Positions 6,554 to 6,603 of a stretch of 6,603 bases of DNA are shown here, piece after piece (position 1 is the first letter of the stretch; each line of letters begins with the position of its first letter). The notes under the pieces were generated by a model. The model ran no database searches, was not told where the DNA came from, and saw nothing but the letters and a program-made list of their open reading frames with translations. Origin of the DNA: CAYYJM01 sp964471755 (GTDB taxonomy: Bacteria > Planctomycetota > Planctomycetia > Gemmatales > Gemmataceae); the NCBI GenBank assembly GCA_964471755.1, contig CAYYJM010000322.1, forward strand, positions 1 through 6,603, in the 5' to 3' direction. Made by a program: the position numbers and the translations under genes.

Positions 6554-6574
6554 CCGCCGGCAAGCCGGCGGCTA
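6554..6574 (-). repeat. REP-like palindromic repeat, copy 3 (inverted)
   Basis: Read on the minus strand this is the copy 2 core with one substitution. Within it CCGCCGGC and GCCGGCGG form a perfect 8-bp stem around a 2-base loop (6554-6571). With copy 2 it forms a larger inverted repeat spanning 6517-6574 with a 16-base spacer. This nested arrangement resembles bacterial interspersed mosaic elements. No T-tract follows on either strand, so a terminator role is only weakly supported. Confidence 0.75.
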
Positions 6575-6603
6575 TCGGCAGTAAGGAAAGTAATGCACGC
6601 TTG

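Noticed and set aside
6490..6574. A CRISPR array
   Set aside because: Only three short palindromic units with unequal spacing and mixed orientation, and no spacer-like unique segments of constant length.

Overview
The window looks like high-G+C chromosomal DNA from a planctomycete, probably Gemmata-like. This rests on the gene families seen: a DUF1501 protein with a Tat signal, a giant secreted multihaem c-type cytochrome carrying a PA14 domain, a sorbosone/glucose-dehydrogenase-like beta-propeller, and a small HC2-type zinc-finger protein. That combination is typical of Planctomycetes. No rRNA, housekeeping or 16S-type marker is present, so the taxon is an inference. All convincing genes lie on the minus strand, so the window is transcribed right to left.

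From right to left: (1) 6478-6603 is a non-coding leader holding three copies of a short GC-rich palindromic (REP-like) repeat, two of them arranged as a nested inverted repeat. (2) 5038-6477 encodes a Tat-exported DUF1501 protein. (3) A 116-bp gap contains a promoter candidate. (4) 2159-4921 encodes a 920-residue exported protein with five CxxCH haem-binding motifs, a PA14 domain between haems II and III, and a C-terminal domain resembling DUF6797. (5) After a 47-bp gap, 600-2111 encodes an exported beta-propeller with a C-terminal Ig-like domain. (6) After a 94-bp gap with its own promoter candidate, 68-505 encodes a soluble 145-residue HC2-like zinc-finger protein, possibly an anti-sigma-type regulator. 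(7) A possible further minus-strand gene begins at 42 and runs off the left edge.

The first three genes all encode proteins with export signals and probably act together outside the cytoplasm. In this reading the propeller would be a dehydrogenase or binding partner, the pentahaem protein would pass electrons and bind carbohydrate through PA14, and the DUF1501 protein would be an alkaline-phosphatase-like hydrolase or accessory factor. No substrate can be read from the sequence. The window is mostly recognisable planctomycete accessory metabolism. The points most worth checking are the missing distal ligand at haem III, the repeat cluster against the DUF1501 ribosome-binding site, and the internal duplication in the small zinc-finger protein.
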